Of a stretch of DNA of 64,000 nt, positions 37,000 to 45,890 are shown piece after piece (position 1 is the first letter of the stretch; each line of letters begins with the position of its first letter). The stretch lies in the NCBI RefSeq assembly GCF_000259075.1, contig NZ_AJKI01000056.1, positions 58,575 through 122,574 on the forward strand, read 5' to 3'. This stretch comes from Marinilabilia salmonicolor JCM 21150 (GTDB lineage Bacteria; Bacteroidota; Bacteroidia; Bacteroidales; Marinilabiliaceae). A program made the position numbers and the translations under genes. The notes under the pieces were generated by a model. The model did not search any database, was not told the DNA's origin, and saw nothing but the letters and a program-made list of their open reading frames with translations.

Positions 37000-37866
37000 A
37001 TGCAAAAAACAATCATTGGCGTAGATCTTGGCGGCACCAACATGAGAGCCGGCAGAGTATATCGGGACAACATGGAGCAAGTGGCCAAAAATCTTGTTCC
37101 TAAAACAGACAATCCTGAAATGGTTTACGAGGAACTTCGGAAAACCATTAAAGCTGTGTGGACCCCCCATATTTCTGGCATTGGGATTGGTGTTCCGGGA
37201 ATTGTGGACTATCAGACAGGAGTAATTTTTGACATTCAGAATATCCCTTCATGGAAAGAGGTGCCTCTGGGGCAGATGCTTCAGGAAGAGTTTAAAGTTC
37301 CTGTTTACATCAACAACGACGCAAATTGCTTTGCAGCAGGTGAACGATTTTTCGGTGCGGGAAAACAATTTGACGATTTTACGGGTCTCATAATAGGCAC
37401 AGGTCTGGGAGCCGGTATAATCAAAAACGGGCATCTTCTTCAGGATCAGAATTGCGGTTCCGGTGAATTTGGAATGATACCTTACCTGGATCATAGTTAT
37501 GAACACTACTGCAGTGGGAGGTTTTTCGAACATCAGGGCCACTTAAGTGGCAAAGAGGCTGCCCAACTGGCCAAACAAAACAATCCAAAAGCCACGGAAC
37601 TGTTCAGCAAATTCGGACATCATCTGGGGAATGCCATCAAAACGATTATCTTTGCAGTGGATCCGGCAGCTATAATTTTGGGAGGTTCGGTTTCAGGCTC
37701 TTATCGCTTTTTTGAGAAAACGCTCAAGGAAGAACTGGCAACATTCCCGTATGCCAGAAGTATCAGAAACCTGAAAATTATTCTCTCCCAAATACCCGAC
37801 ATTGCAATTTTAGGTGCAGCGGCGCTCTATTACGAACAGGAACAATTCAGAAACCATAATCAATAA
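37000..37866 (+). CDS. ROK-family sugar kinase
   Basis: A 288-residue ROK kinase. The N-terminal phosphate loop is intact (IIGVDLGGTNMRAGRV, residues 5-20). IGIGVPGIVD follows, and the catalytic aspartate is in NNDANCFAAGE. The usual ROK zinc motif (CxCGxxGCxE) is reduced to a single cysteine in YEHYCSGRFFE, so it belongs to a zinc-free subgroup. ROK kinases phosphorylate glucose, N-acetylglucosamine, N-acetylmannosamine or fructose. The preceding glucosaminidase-like enzyme makes an amino sugar the most likely substrate. The stop is followed after 4 nt by a second ROK gene. Confidence 0.88.
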   Translation: MQKTIIGVDLGGTNMRAGRVYRDNMEQVAKNLVPKTDNPEMVYEELRKTIKAVWTPHISGIGIGVPGIVDYQTGVIFDIQNIPSWKEVPLGQMLQEEFKVPVYINNDANCFAAGERFFGAGKQFDDFTGLIIGTGLGAGIIKNGHLLQDQNCGSGEFGMIPYLDHSYEHYCSGRFFEHQGHLSGKEAAQLAKQNNPKATELFSKFGHHLGNAIKTIIFAVDPAAIILGGSVSGSYRFFEKTLKEELATFPYARSIRNLKIILSQIPDIAILGAAALYYEQEQFRNHNQ

Positions 37867-37870
37867 GGTC

Positions 37871-38746
37871 ATGATAAGAGACTTAACCCGTCCGGAAGAA
37901 CCGGTCATCGGTGTTTTTTTAGAAGGAAAAGACCTCAAGGCCGGAAGGATTGTTAACGACAAAGTGGATCAATATCTGGAAGTTGAAATTGACAACACTG
38001 CCGAAGAAGAGGTTGTTTTAAACCAACTTATAGGTGCAATTTCCAGACTCTACACACCCGACATTGCCGGAATCGGAATAGGAGTTCCCAGTTTGGTAGA
38101 TGTACACAAAGGCATTGTGTATAATGTGGAACACATCCCCTCATGGCGAACAGTGCACTTGGGCGAACTTCTGAAAATGCAGTTTAAGACCGGGATTTAC
38201 GTAAACAATGATGCCAACTGTCTGGCTATTGGCGAGAAATATTACGGGAAAGGTACCCGGTACCGAAATATGGCAGCCATTGTTGCCGGCATTGGGTTAG
38301 GTGCGGGAATTATAATGGACAACCGACTTTACAGCGGCTCCAATTGTGGTGCGGGCGAATTCGGATATATTCCTTACAAGGACAGGAATTACGAATATTA
38401 CTGTACCACAGGATATTTTGAGGTAAAATACGGCATAAAACCCAAAACCCTGTTGGCCAGAGCCCAAAAACAAGACAAAATTGCCCTGGCCATTCTGGAA
38501 CAATTTGGCTTTGATTTTGCCAACTTCGTCATGACCGTTATGTTTTCCGTTGATCCGGAACTTATTGTCATCAGTGGCCCAGTTGCAGAATTCTTTCCTT
38601 ATTTTAAAGATTCCCTAAGAAAAAACCTCAACAGTTTTCCTTTCGAAAAATCGGTGGAAAACCTAAAAATAGAAGTCAGCTCCAGCCCGAACATAGAAGT
38701 ACTGGGAGCAGCGGCTCTCTATTTTGACGCTCAACGAAAAAACTAA
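37871..38746 (+). CDS. ROK-family protein with degenerate ATP site (probable pseudokinase)
   Basis: A 291-residue paralogue of the gene before it. The start at MIRDLTRPEE follows a 4-nt gap. The ROK fold is evident from IGIGVPSLVD, NNDANCLAIGE, GIGLGAGIIM and EFGYIPYKDRNYEYYCTTGY. However the phosphate loop reads GVFLEGKDLKAGRI, where the active paralogue has GVDLGGTNMRAGRV. The aspartate, second glycine and threonine are all replaced. The catalytic aspartate is retained. Loss of the ATP loop suggests that it does not phosphorylate sugar, and it may regulate or dimerise with the first ROK protein. The sequence comparison is direct, the functional reading is inference. Confidence 0.85.
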   Translation: MIRDLTRPEEPVIGVFLEGKDLKAGRIVNDKVDQYLEVEIDNTAEEEVVLNQLIGAISRLYTPDIAGIGIGVPSLVDVHKGIVYNVEHIPSWRTVHLGELLKMQFKTGIYVNNDANCLAIGEKYYGKGTRYRNMAAIVAGIGLGAGIIMDNRLYSGSNCGAGEFGYIPYKDRNYEYYCTTGYFEVKYGIKPKTLLARAQKQDKIALAILEQFGFDFANFVMTVMFSVDPELIVISGPVAEFFPYFKDSLRKNLNSFPFEKSVENLKIEVSSSPNIEVLGAAALYFDAQRKN

Positions 38747-38757
38747 CACAACGATAT

Positions 38758-39594
38758 ATGATTCAGATTGGCCATTACAACAAACTTAAGGTTGCAGAAA
38801 TGTCTCAGTTCGGGGCTTTTCTTGACGGAGAAAACCTTGGCAACATTCTATTGCCCAACCGCTATGTAACGTCTGACCTGAAACCAGGTGAGGAAATAGA
38901 AGTTTTTATTTATCTGGATTCTGAAGACCGTCTGGTTGCAACCACCGACCACCCGCTTGTTACAGTAGGTCAGTTTGGCTATCTGAAAGTTAACGACATC
39001 TCCAATTATGGTGCCTTTCTTGACTGGGGACTTCCAAAAGATTTACTGGTTCCTTTCAGAGAGCAAAAGGTAAGAATGGTTGAAGGAAACAGCTACCTTA
39101 TATATGTTTATCTTGATGATGAGACCAAACGAATTGTAGCCTCTGCCAAAATTGAAAAATTTCTGGACAATATCTCTCATGATTATCAGCCGGGCGACAA
39201 GGTGGATCTCATCATTGCAGGTGCCACTGAATTAGGATACAAAGCAATTATCAACCAAACACATCTGGGACTGATTTACAAAAATCAAACCCATGAGTCT
39301 CCTGAAACAGGCAAAAAAATGCCGGGTTATATTGTCCGCATCCGTGAGGACGAAAAAATAGACCTTTCTTTGTCTCCCATTGGAGCAGGAGGTATTGACG
39401 ACAATGTGGAGCAGTTGTGGGAAAAACTCACCCAAAACAATGGATTTCTGCCTCTTACTGACGGATCCTCACCTGAGGAGATAAGGTTAGTGCTGAAAAT
39501 GAGTAAAAAAGCATTCAAAAAAGCGATTGGATCCCTCTACAAGCAAAAGAAAATTGTTTTGGAAAAAGATGGCATCAGGGTAAAGGAGGCCTGA
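38758..39594 (+). CDS. CvfB-family S1-domain RNA-binding protein
   Basis: A 278-residue protein of the conserved virulence factor B family. It has three S1-like OB folds (about 3-62, LKVAEMSQFGAFLDGENLGN; about 68-130, LKVNDISNYGAFLDWGLPKD; about 145-215) and a C-terminal winged-helix region (about 222-278, KMSKKAFKKAIGSLYKQKKI). CvfB-type proteins bind RNA and affect gene expression in Gram-positive bacteria; the role in this phylum is not established. It begins 11 nt after the second ROK gene, so it is probably co-transcribed with the sugar locus. It overlaps the convergent nuclease gene by 20 nt. Confidence 0.92.
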   Translation: MIQIGHYNKLKVAEMSQFGAFLDGENLGNILLPNRYVTSDLKPGEEIEVFIYLDSEDRLVATTDHPLVTVGQFGYLKVNDISNYGAFLDWGLPKDLLVPFREQKVRMVEGNSYLIYVYLDDETKRIVASAKIEKFLDNISHDYQPGDKVDLIIAGATELGYKAIINQTHLGLIYKNQTHESPETGKKMPGYIVRIREDEKIDLSLSPIGAGGIDDNVEQLWEKLTQNNGFLPLTDGSSPEEIRLVLKMSKKAFKKAIGSLYKQKKIVLEKDGIRVKEA

Positions 39595-40597
39595 CAAGCT
39601 CCACATATACCGGCAGGTGGTCACTGAACCCGCCATGATATTTCAATCCCCGATAGGTCCTGTTCAACATTTTTCCGGGGTACATCGGGTCATCCTCCAA
39701 CAAAAACGGGGCACTTATAATTTTCATCTTTTCATTTTTAAGGACCAAATTACACCCTTCATAACAAGGCAATAAACTTTCAGAAACCAGAATCTGGTCA
39801 AAGTAGTCCCATTCATGACGGTATTTTATGGTGCCCGGCACATCACCATCTGCATTATCGGCAAGATTTACAAGGCACCCCTTCAGACTACCAATACTCT
39901 CATCTTCCGGACCGTCATTAAAATCACCCATTACAACAATTGAGGCTTCCGGAGACTCTTTTAAAACCGAATCACAGATATTTGCCAGTTTGGAAGAGGC
40001 CACCTTTCGTTTATTGCTTGTAGCCATTTCACCCCCCCAACGCGATGGCCAGTGATTCACCACCACATGCAACGTGTCTTTCTCATCCAGCATTCCTTTC
40101 ACATACAATATATCCCTCGTGGGACGATTATCCTCATCAAAAATAACCGGTCGGGGAGCAGCATGCAGAACCGAAAAACGGTCCCTTCGATATAATAATG
40201 CCACATCAATCCCTCTTCTGTCCGGAGAGTCAAAGTGAATAATGGAATAATCGAGATGTTGCAAACCGGTATTAAAGACCAGACTTTCCAACACTTTTCG
40301 GTCCTCTACTTCACACAGTCCAACCAGCACCGGAGGGTTCCACCGGCCTGCAAAAAGAACTACCCGGCAAATGTTATTCTCTTTTTCAGTCTGTCTATAA
40401 CGGTTCCATCGACGATCACCGTCCGGAGTAAACTCAAGGTCATTCTGTCCCTCATTATGCTCCGGATTGAAAAGATTCTCCACATTATAAAACATAATTC
40501 CGGCCGGTTCTGAATCCCGGTTCTGACCAAATAAACAGACAACTACTAAAAAAAATAAGAACAACAATAAACCTCGAAGAAAGTAAAGAAAAGACAT
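39575..40597 (-). CDS. Secreted endonuclease/exonuclease/phosphatase-family protein
   Basis: A 340-residue protein with a signal peptide (LLLFLFFLVVVCLFGQ) and an EEP fold. The core motifs are IMFYNVENLF, LCEVEDR (metal glutamate), VVNHWPSRWGG, VVMGDFNDGPED (Asp-x-Asn) and GGFSDHLPVYVEL (catalytic Asp-His). These are the residues of DNase I-like phosphodiesterases. Related Bacteroidota proteins are annotated only as endonuclease/exonuclease/phosphatase, and could act on nucleic acids or phospholipids outside the cell. It lies 35 nt downstream of the lipoprotein gene on the same strand. Confidence 0.9.
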   Translation of the reverse strand: MSFLYFLRGLLLFLFFLVVVCLFGQNRDSEPAGIMFYNVENLFNPEHNEGQNDLEFTPDGDRRWNRYRQTEKENNICRVVLFAGRWNPPVLVGLCEVEDRKVLESLVFNTGLQHLDYSIIHFDSPDRRGIDVALLYRRDRFSVLHAAPRPVIFDEDNRPTRDILYVKGMLDEKDTLHVVVNHWPSRWGGEMATSNKRKVASSKLANICDSVLKESPEASIVVMGDFNDGPEDESIGSLKGCLVNLADNADGDVPGTIKYRHEWDYFDQILVSESLLPCYEGCNLVLKNEKMKIISAPFLLEDDPMYPGKMLNRTYRGLKYHGGFSDHLPVYVELVRPPLP

Positions 40598-40632
40598 AAT
40601 AAGGGTCGGTTAAAGGAAACTAAAACAACTGA

Positions 40633-42087
40633 TTAAAACTCATCAATACGTTCAAAAGCTCCCATATCCGGTGCTTTATCATCCATTCTGCTCATGCCTA
40701 AAGCATCCTCGGGAAACTCTTTTGCGATATTCACATTTCCGGCATCGCGTGCAACAGAGAGAGAATCGAGTTGATAATCATATTTTGAAACATCTACAAA
40801 ACCGGGATTCTCATTGAACAACACCCCCTCATCAAAAAATGCGGAATAGTTCTCTTTCCGGTCTTCATCAATCTTGACCAATGAGTGATCAAAGCTCACG
40901 TTAATCAGTTCATCCAGTTTCATATCGTCGCCCGACTGGAAATCAAACTTAACTTCATTGTTGTTTCGTCCGGCTATAATGCAATTATAAAAGTTAGCAG
41001 CATCCAGCGAGAAATACTGTTCCATATCATTGGCATCCACAAAATAATTGGAAATAATCAAAGCAGGAGTGCTGCGATAATTAAACGTAAAATAATTGGC
41101 AATGGTGCAATGATAAAAATTGTAATCGCCGCCAAGTGTCAGGGCTACAGAAGCACTTCCGCAATTACCAAACAGGGAATTAGAAGCCTCAATGGCAGAA
41201 TGCTGAGCAATAAGTCCCTGGGAAGCAACATGTTCTATAATCACATTTCGAAGGTAAAGAGGCTGGTCATCAGGCTTATACCCCACAGAATCCACCACCA
41301 ACCCCATCGTACTGTTCCGGATGGTTGCATTTTCTATAATATGATCTTTGCTGTCGGGCATCAACTGAATATACCCCCACTGCCCGGTTTTATCAGCATA
41401 CCAGTCATCCAAACGATCACTTGTAAAAGTAACCGGATCTTCCAGGGTTCCCTTTACTTGCAACGATCCAAAAACCAGTAAAGAAGCATCCTTATGAAAA
41501 TGCAATTTTGCTCCGGGTTCTATTGTGAGTGTTTCGGCACTGTCAACCACTACCCAGTCATAAATCAAATAAGGTTTATCCTTGGTAAAAGTAGTGGTCT
41601 TCAGATTTTCTTTTCTGAGGGGCACCACATTCTGACCATAGGCCATCAACTGTATAGTGTATATGCGGCTTCGAGTATAAACAAGCAAAGAATCAGTAAC
41701 GACAAAAGGAGCATTTTCGGAAGTAGGATTAATGTTAACCTCTACAAAAACAAACAAACTGTCATTCCCTCGCAGCGGAATATCATAAACCATACTGCCG
41801 GCTGTTCCGTTTACATTCATCAGAAAATCAGAATTATCCCCACCGGCCAACTCAATGGCTTCAATCATCATATCTTCCTGAACTGGATTGTAAACTCTCA
41901 GATTCTGGGTAGTGGAGCCAACGGAGGTAAAAATGGTATCGAAAGCAACGGTATCGGTACTAAATGCCAGGGTTTCATTCCCATCACGAAAGACATACTC
42001 CCGCTCACATCCGGCAAACAATAATACCGAAAGCAGAGTGAGCACAAATGTAACCCGTGTAACAATATTTTTTTTTCTCTTTTTCAA
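40633..42087 (-). CDS. Parallel beta-helix lipoprotein of unknown role
   Basis: A 484-residue protein. A long basic N-terminus leads to a lipobox (LLFAGC). The first 140 residues are beta-rich (VAFDTIFTSVGSTTQNLRVY). From about 190 to 450 comes a right-handed beta-helix pattern: repeated short strands with N- and G-rich turns (LHFHKDASLLVFGSLQVKGT, NATIRNSTMGLVVDS). Such folds occur in polysaccharide lyases and adhesins, but here no catalytic residues can be assigned. The secreted nuclease gene follows. The upstream 42088-42409 region is a divergent promoter gap with no clear promoter. Confidence 0.75.
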   Translation of the reverse strand: MKKRKKNIVTRVTFVLTLLSVLLFAGCEREYVFRDGNETLAFSTDTVAFDTIFTSVGSTTQNLRVYNPVQEDMMIEAIELAGGDNSDFLMNVNGTAGSMVYDIPLRGNDSLFVFVEVNINPTSENAPFVVTDSLLVYTRSRIYTIQLMAYGQNVVPLRKENLKTTTFTKDKPYLIYDWVVVDSAETLTIEPGAKLHFHKDASLLVFGSLQVKGTLEDPVTFTSDRLDDWYADKTGQWGYIQLMPDSKDHIIENATIRNSTMGLVVDSVGYKPDDQPLYLRNVIIEHVASQGLIAQHSAIEASNSLFGNCGSASVALTLGGDYNFYHCTIANYFTFNYRSTPALIISNYFVDANDMEQYFSLDAANFYNCIIAGRNNNEVKFDFQSGDDMKLDELINVSFDHSLVKIDEDRKENYSAFFDEGVLFNENPGFVDVSKYDYQLDSLSVARDAGNVNIAKEFPEDALGMSRMDDKAPDMGAFERIDEF

Positions 42088-42409
42088 ATCAACAAATCAA
42101 TCCAACTACAATGAAATCACCTTTATCTACTCCCCTTAAAATCCTCTCCAAAAGCGGGTTGACAACACAAACTACTCAAAAGAACCATTTCGCTCCGGAT
42201 TATACTGCAAATTAAGCAAGGATTACTCAAAATACAAAGAATTTTTTATTAAAGTCAAACTTTTTTTTACATATATTAACAATGAAATTCTACGATTGTT
42301 TTACTTTTAAGTTTCAAATTACACTATAAAAAAGTCCCTGATTATTCACATTTCCTTATCAGGCATAAGAGCCTGGCAACAAAAGGAAAAGCATCTTTAA
42401 CTGCATACC

Positions 42410-43582
42410 ATGAAAAAAGAGCAAAGTAACGACCGGCAACACATCGATAATTTCTTTTCCGGAAAACCATACACGTTCGACAAAGTCACAAGAATGGTGA
42501 TTGCGGCACTGGTTATTACAGGAATGATATTGTTGGTTCGTTATCTAAGTAACGTATTGGTTCCGTTTTTTATTGCTGTCCTTTTGGCTTACCTCATCGA
42601 CCCGTTGGTCTGCTTCATCCAGAAAAAAATGCGGATAAAGCATCGGGGACTTTCAGTAATGTTTGCACTTCTTTTTCTGTCTCTTATCATTTCATTAATA
42701 CTTTGGTGGCTCATCCCCCAATTTGTGGAGGAGATGCATAAAATGGCTCAATTGATTAAAACCTACCTCAAAAACACATCATATCACGATATCTTACCGG
42801 CCAGAATCGACGAATGGTTAAGAGATTTGCTGGCAAGCCGGGATCTTCAGAAAATTCTGAACACCTCAGACATTACCGAAACACTAAAAGATATTTCCAA
42901 ACCAATCGTACAGGTTTTCTCAGGATCCTTGAACATTCTTTTTGGCACATTAGGTTTCCTGATTGTACTTTTATACCTGATTTTCATCCTTATTGACTAT
43001 CCCAAGATGGAATCCTCATGGCCCAAACTGGTTCCGCTCAAATACCGGTCTCTGGCACGTGAAATAGCTGAAGATTTAAAACTGTCGATGCGGATTTACT
43101 TTCGAAACCAGTTTTTAATTGCCATGACGGTGGGTGTTTTAATGGCCACCGGGTTTAAAATCATTGACCTTCCCATGGGGATAACCCTTGGGCTGCTTAT
43201 TGGCCTGTTAAACATCATCCCGTACCTGCAAATGGTTGGATTCTTACCAGCCATTTTGCTTGCATTATTAAAATCGATGGAGACAGGAGACAGTTTCTGG
43301 TCAGTATTACTATCTGTTTTCATCGTAATAGCCATTGTTCAGATAATTCAGGATACCATTCTGGTGCCTAAAATCATGGGAAAAGCCTACAACATGAACC
43401 CTGCCATTATTTTGCTGTCTTTGTCTGTCTGGGGATCCATCATGGGCCTTTTGGGAATGTTACTTGCCCTGCCACTTACTACCCTCTTCATATCCTATTA
43501 CCGCAGACTTATTATTAAAGAGCCGATCAACTCAGGCCCGCTCGCAACCAAAGAAAATCCTCCCGGGGAGGAGGATTCCTAA
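42410..43582 (+). CDS. AI-2E family transporter
   Basis: A 390-residue membrane protein of the AI-2 exporter (TqsA/PerM) family, with about eight membrane segments. Visible examples are about 27-47 (MVIAALVITGMILLVRYLSN), about 81-102 (LLFLSLIISLILWWLIPQF) and a C-terminal cluster (about 235-365) with IDLPMGITLGLLIGLLNIIP. IIPYLQMVGFLPAILLALL and LVPKIMGKAYNMNPAIILLS are family signatures. Members export small compounds; sodium-proton antiport has been shown for some. The transported substrate is not known. It is divergent from the lipoprotein gene and convergent with the DUF2807 gene. Confidence 0.9.
   Translation: MKKEQSNDRQHIDNFFSGKPYTFDKVTRMVIAALVITGMILLVRYLSNVLVPFFIAVLLAYLIDPLVCFIQKKMRIKHRGLSVMFALLFLSLIISLILWWLIPQFVEEMHKMAQLIKTYLKNTSYHDILPARIDEWLRDLLASRDLQKILNTSDITETLKDISKPIVQVFSGSLNILFGTLGFLIVLLYLIFILIDYPKMESSWPKLVPLKYRSLAREIAEDLKLSMRIYFRNQFLIAMTVGVLMATGFKIIDLPMGITLGLLIGLLNIIPYLQMVGFLPAILLALLKSMETGDSFWSVLLSVFIVIAIVQIIQDTILVPKIMGKAYNMNPAIILLSLSVWGSIMGLLGMLLALPLTTLFISYYRRLIIKEPINSGPLATKENPPGEEDS
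43551..43577 (-). terminator. Terminator for the DUF2807 gene, inside the AI-2E gene end
   Basis: AATCCTCC and GGAGGATT pair around a 6-nt loop. On the minus strand the stem is followed by TTTTCTTT, so it would stop transcription from the DUF2807 gene 40 nt after its stop codon. It overlaps the last codons of the AI-2E gene. Confidence 0.7.
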
Positions 43583-43619
43583 AGCCGGTAATTAAGGAAT
43601 ACCGCTCCGTTTCTGCACT

Positions 43620-44348
43620 TTAACGGGCTTCATGCACCCTTCCGATGCCGGTGACATTGGTATAAACCTGTTCGGGATTCCCTTTATAGACAATGGAACA
43701 CGCTCCAGAAGCATCTACATGAATACGTTTACTGGCAAAAACCTCTGCCTTTGCAGCACCGGACATGGACAAGTCCAACTCTTCTGTCTTCAGATCAAAG
43801 GCATTAACTTTACCGGCTCCGGGCATATTGAGTTTCACCTCAACTACTGATCCGCGAAGATTCAGGTTGGTGGCACCGGCAAATGTTCCGGTTAAACGAT
43901 CACCCAGGAGTTCCATATCCATCTTCAGCGCCCCGGCACTCTCAATATTCAGAGAATCAAACCTGAAAGGAAGCTCAGAAGTAATCGTCGCTGCCTCTTT
44001 AACTTCAATTGATATTATTCGGGGTGCCTTAATAATTAACTCAACTTCTTTCCTGTTGTTGAATCTTCGTTTTTCAACATTACTTACCGTCAAAACGCCT
44101 TCATGAATGTCCAGAAAAATATTCTTTCTCGTCTCCTCATCCGTAATTATCTCAACAGAGGGGACCTCAGCATTTTCCAATCGTACAAAATAGTTTCCGG
44201 ATAGTTTGACAGAAGAGAAATCTCCGGTCTCATGCTTTATATTCAGCTGGTTTTCGGAATGATTATCCGAATCAGAATAATCATATAAACATCCGGTCAT
44301 CCCTGCCGGAATTAAAAAAGCTGCAATCATTATCAGATAACGTGTCAT
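43620..44348 (-). CDS. DUF2807 (head GIN domain) lipoprotein
   Basis: A 242-residue protein. Start at MTRYLIMIAAFL, which has a strong upstream GGAGGG ribosome site that the longer frame lacks. A lipobox (IPAGMTGC) follows. The DUF2807 domain covers about 45-235, rich in short strands that form a right-handed beta-helix: VEIITDEETRKNIFLDIHEG, MDMELLGDRLTGTFAGATNL, LDLSMSGAAKAEVFASKRIH. The family is common in Bacteroidota as putative auto-transporter adhesin or structural lipoproteins; function is unproven. A G/C hairpin downstream serves as terminator. Confidence 0.9.
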   Translation of the reverse strand: MTRYLIMIAAFLIPAGMTGCLYDYSDSDNHSENQLNIKHETGDFSSVKLSGNYFVRLENAEVPSVEIITDEETRKNIFLDIHEGVLTVSNVEKRRFNNRKEVELIIKAPRIISIEVKEAATITSELPFRFDSLNIESAGALKMDMELLGDRLTGTFAGATNLNLRGSVVEVKLNMPGAGKVNAFDLKTEELDLSMSGAAKAEVFASKRIHVDASGACSIVYKGNPEQVYTNVTGIGRVHEAR

Positions 44349-44499
44349 CGTTTTACCCTCCATGTTTTTTTATTTTCTTATAGCACAACGCGGGCCAAAG
44401 CACACAATACGCTGAGATATTGGCCAATAAAATATCAGCTCGCAGTAACCTGACTGAAAAATTTGTGCGGATTCGAAACCTCAGTGTACGAAAACGCAC

Positions 44500-44532
44500 A
44501 AAAAAAGACCGGAACTCCAGGGAATTCCGGTC
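44500..44532 (-). terminator. Rho-independent terminator for mdh
   Basis: GACCGGAA pairs with TTCCGGTC (44507-44514 and 44525-44532). On the minus strand the stem is followed by a run of seven T. It is about 200 nt after the mdh stop. The rest of the 44349-44730 gap shows no clear feature. Confidence 0.8.
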
Positions 44533-44730
44533 AGACAATAAAGAGATATTTTTTAGCCTGGTTTATTCATGAGTTCTCATTATGAAATGTTCAATTGACA
44601 ATAAATACTGGCACTCGCAAAAAAAATGAATGAAGGAAATAGTGAACTATTTTCAAATCAATTTTATTGAGGAGGCCTGTATTTAGCAGGTAATTGAACA
44701 TTGTAATAGCTAATTTATCAATAATCCAGG

Positions 44731-45660
44731 TTAGCTCAATCGCTCCAAAACAGCCATCACTTCTTTAACATGCTGACGACTATCTTCCAGCAATGCTTTT
44801 TCATCACTGTCCAGGTCGAGTTCGATAACCTTCTCCACTCCGTTTTTACCCAGAATAACAGGAACACCAAGGTAGCAGTCATCGATACCATATTCTCCGT
44901 CTAGTTTGATACATACAGGGAAAACACGTTTTTGATCACGCACGATGGCTTCAACCATCTGGGCAGCAGCAGAACCCGGTGCATACCAGGCGGAAGTTCC
45001 CATCAGTTTCACCAACTCACCACCTCCAAATTTGGTGCGTTCAATAATTGCATCCAATTTATCCTTATCAATAAGCTCCGTAACAGGAATACCTCCAACA
45101 GTAGTATAACGTGGCAGTGGAACCATAGTATCACCATGTCCGCCCATCAATACAGCCTGAATATCTTTAGGAGACACATTCAATTCTTCAGCCAGGAATG
45201 CACGGTAACGGGCTGTATCCAAAATACCGGCCATCCCAATTACTTTGGTACGGGGTAATTTTGATGAAATATGAGCCTGGTAAGTCATCACATCCAAAGG
45301 ATTGGAAACAATGACAATAACAGCATCTGGAGAATATTTAATAACCTGCTCAGTAACAGACTTAACAATACCTGCATTGGTTTCAATCAGATCGTCACGA
45401 GTCATACCGGGTTTACGTGGCAAACCGGAAGTGATTACCACTACATCCGAACCTGCAGTTTTTTCATAATCATTGGTTACACCGATAGTTCGGGTGTCAT
45501 ACAAATTAATAGGCGCTTTTTGCCACACATCCAAAGCTTTGCCTTCGGCAACACCTTCTTTTATATCCACCAGAATAACTTCATTGGCAATCTCGCGATA
45601 GGCCAATACATCGGCACAAGTTGCGCCTACATTTCCGGCGCCAACAACTGTTACTTTCAT
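44731..45660 (-). CDS. mdh: Malate dehydrogenase
   Basis: A 309-residue NAD-dependent malate dehydrogenase that interconverts malate and oxaloacetate. The dinucleotide loop is VVGAGNVGATCADVLAYREI at the N-terminus. The substrate arginine loop is SGLPRKPGMTRDDLIETNAG (about 79-98). The proton relay is GILDTARYRAFLAEEL plus MGGHGDTMVPLPRY with the catalytic histidine. The R-K-P-G-M-T-R pattern is that of the LDH-like MDH group. It lies alone, with an upstream TATATTTG promoter candidate and a downstream terminator. Confidence 0.97.
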   Translation of the reverse strand: MKVTVVGAGNVGATCADVLAYREIANEVILVDIKEGVAEGKALDVWQKAPINLYDTRTIGVTNDYEKTAGSDVVVITSGLPRKPGMTRDDLIETNAGIVKSVTEQVIKYSPDAVIVIVSNPLDVMTYQAHISSKLPRTKVIGMAGILDTARYRAFLAEELNVSPKDIQAVLMGGHGDTMVPLPRYTTVGGIPVTELIDKDKLDAIIERTKFGGGELVKLMGTSAWYAPGSAAAQMVEAIVRDQKRVFPVCIKLDGEYGIDDCYLGVPVILGKNGVEKVIELDLDSDEKALLEDSRQHVKEVMAVLERLS

Positions 45661-45721
45661 AAAAACTAACTTTTGAGAGTTTATATTTATCCAAATCTAG
45701 TATGCATGCTCAATTCAAGGG

Positions 45722-45729
45722 CAAATATA
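45722..45729 (-). promoter_or_regulatory. Candidate promoter -7 box for mdh
   Basis: On the minus strand the sequence is TATATTTG, an exact TAnnTTTG match, about 62 nt before the mdh start. No strong -33 box is visible, so this is moderate support only. Confidence 0.45.
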
Positions 45730-45823
45730 AACAAGACCTTCTGATTACAGAAAAATTTCTTCATTTTTTTTTCAATCTTCAGATCAAAGAAGAAAGAAAC
45801 CAAACAAGCCCTCAAAAATTAAC

Positions 45824-45865
45824 AAAAAACCGCCATTACCTAAAAAACACAGGCAATGACGGTTT
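45824..45865 (-). terminator. Terminator for the exporter operon
   Basis: AAACCGCCATTACCT pairs with AGGCAATGACGGTTT, with two mismatched pairs. Read on the minus strand, the stem ends in a T-run (TTTTTTG). It is 26 nt after the stop of the last exporter gene. Confidence 0.8.
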
Positions 45866-45890
45866 GTTCATAAGTTGATGATCAGTACAT

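Noticed and set aside
40885..42024. Two plus-strand open frames opposite the beta-helix lipoprotein
   Set aside because: They are antisense shadows without ribosome sites or domain likeness; the minus-strand gene has a lipobox and repeat pattern.
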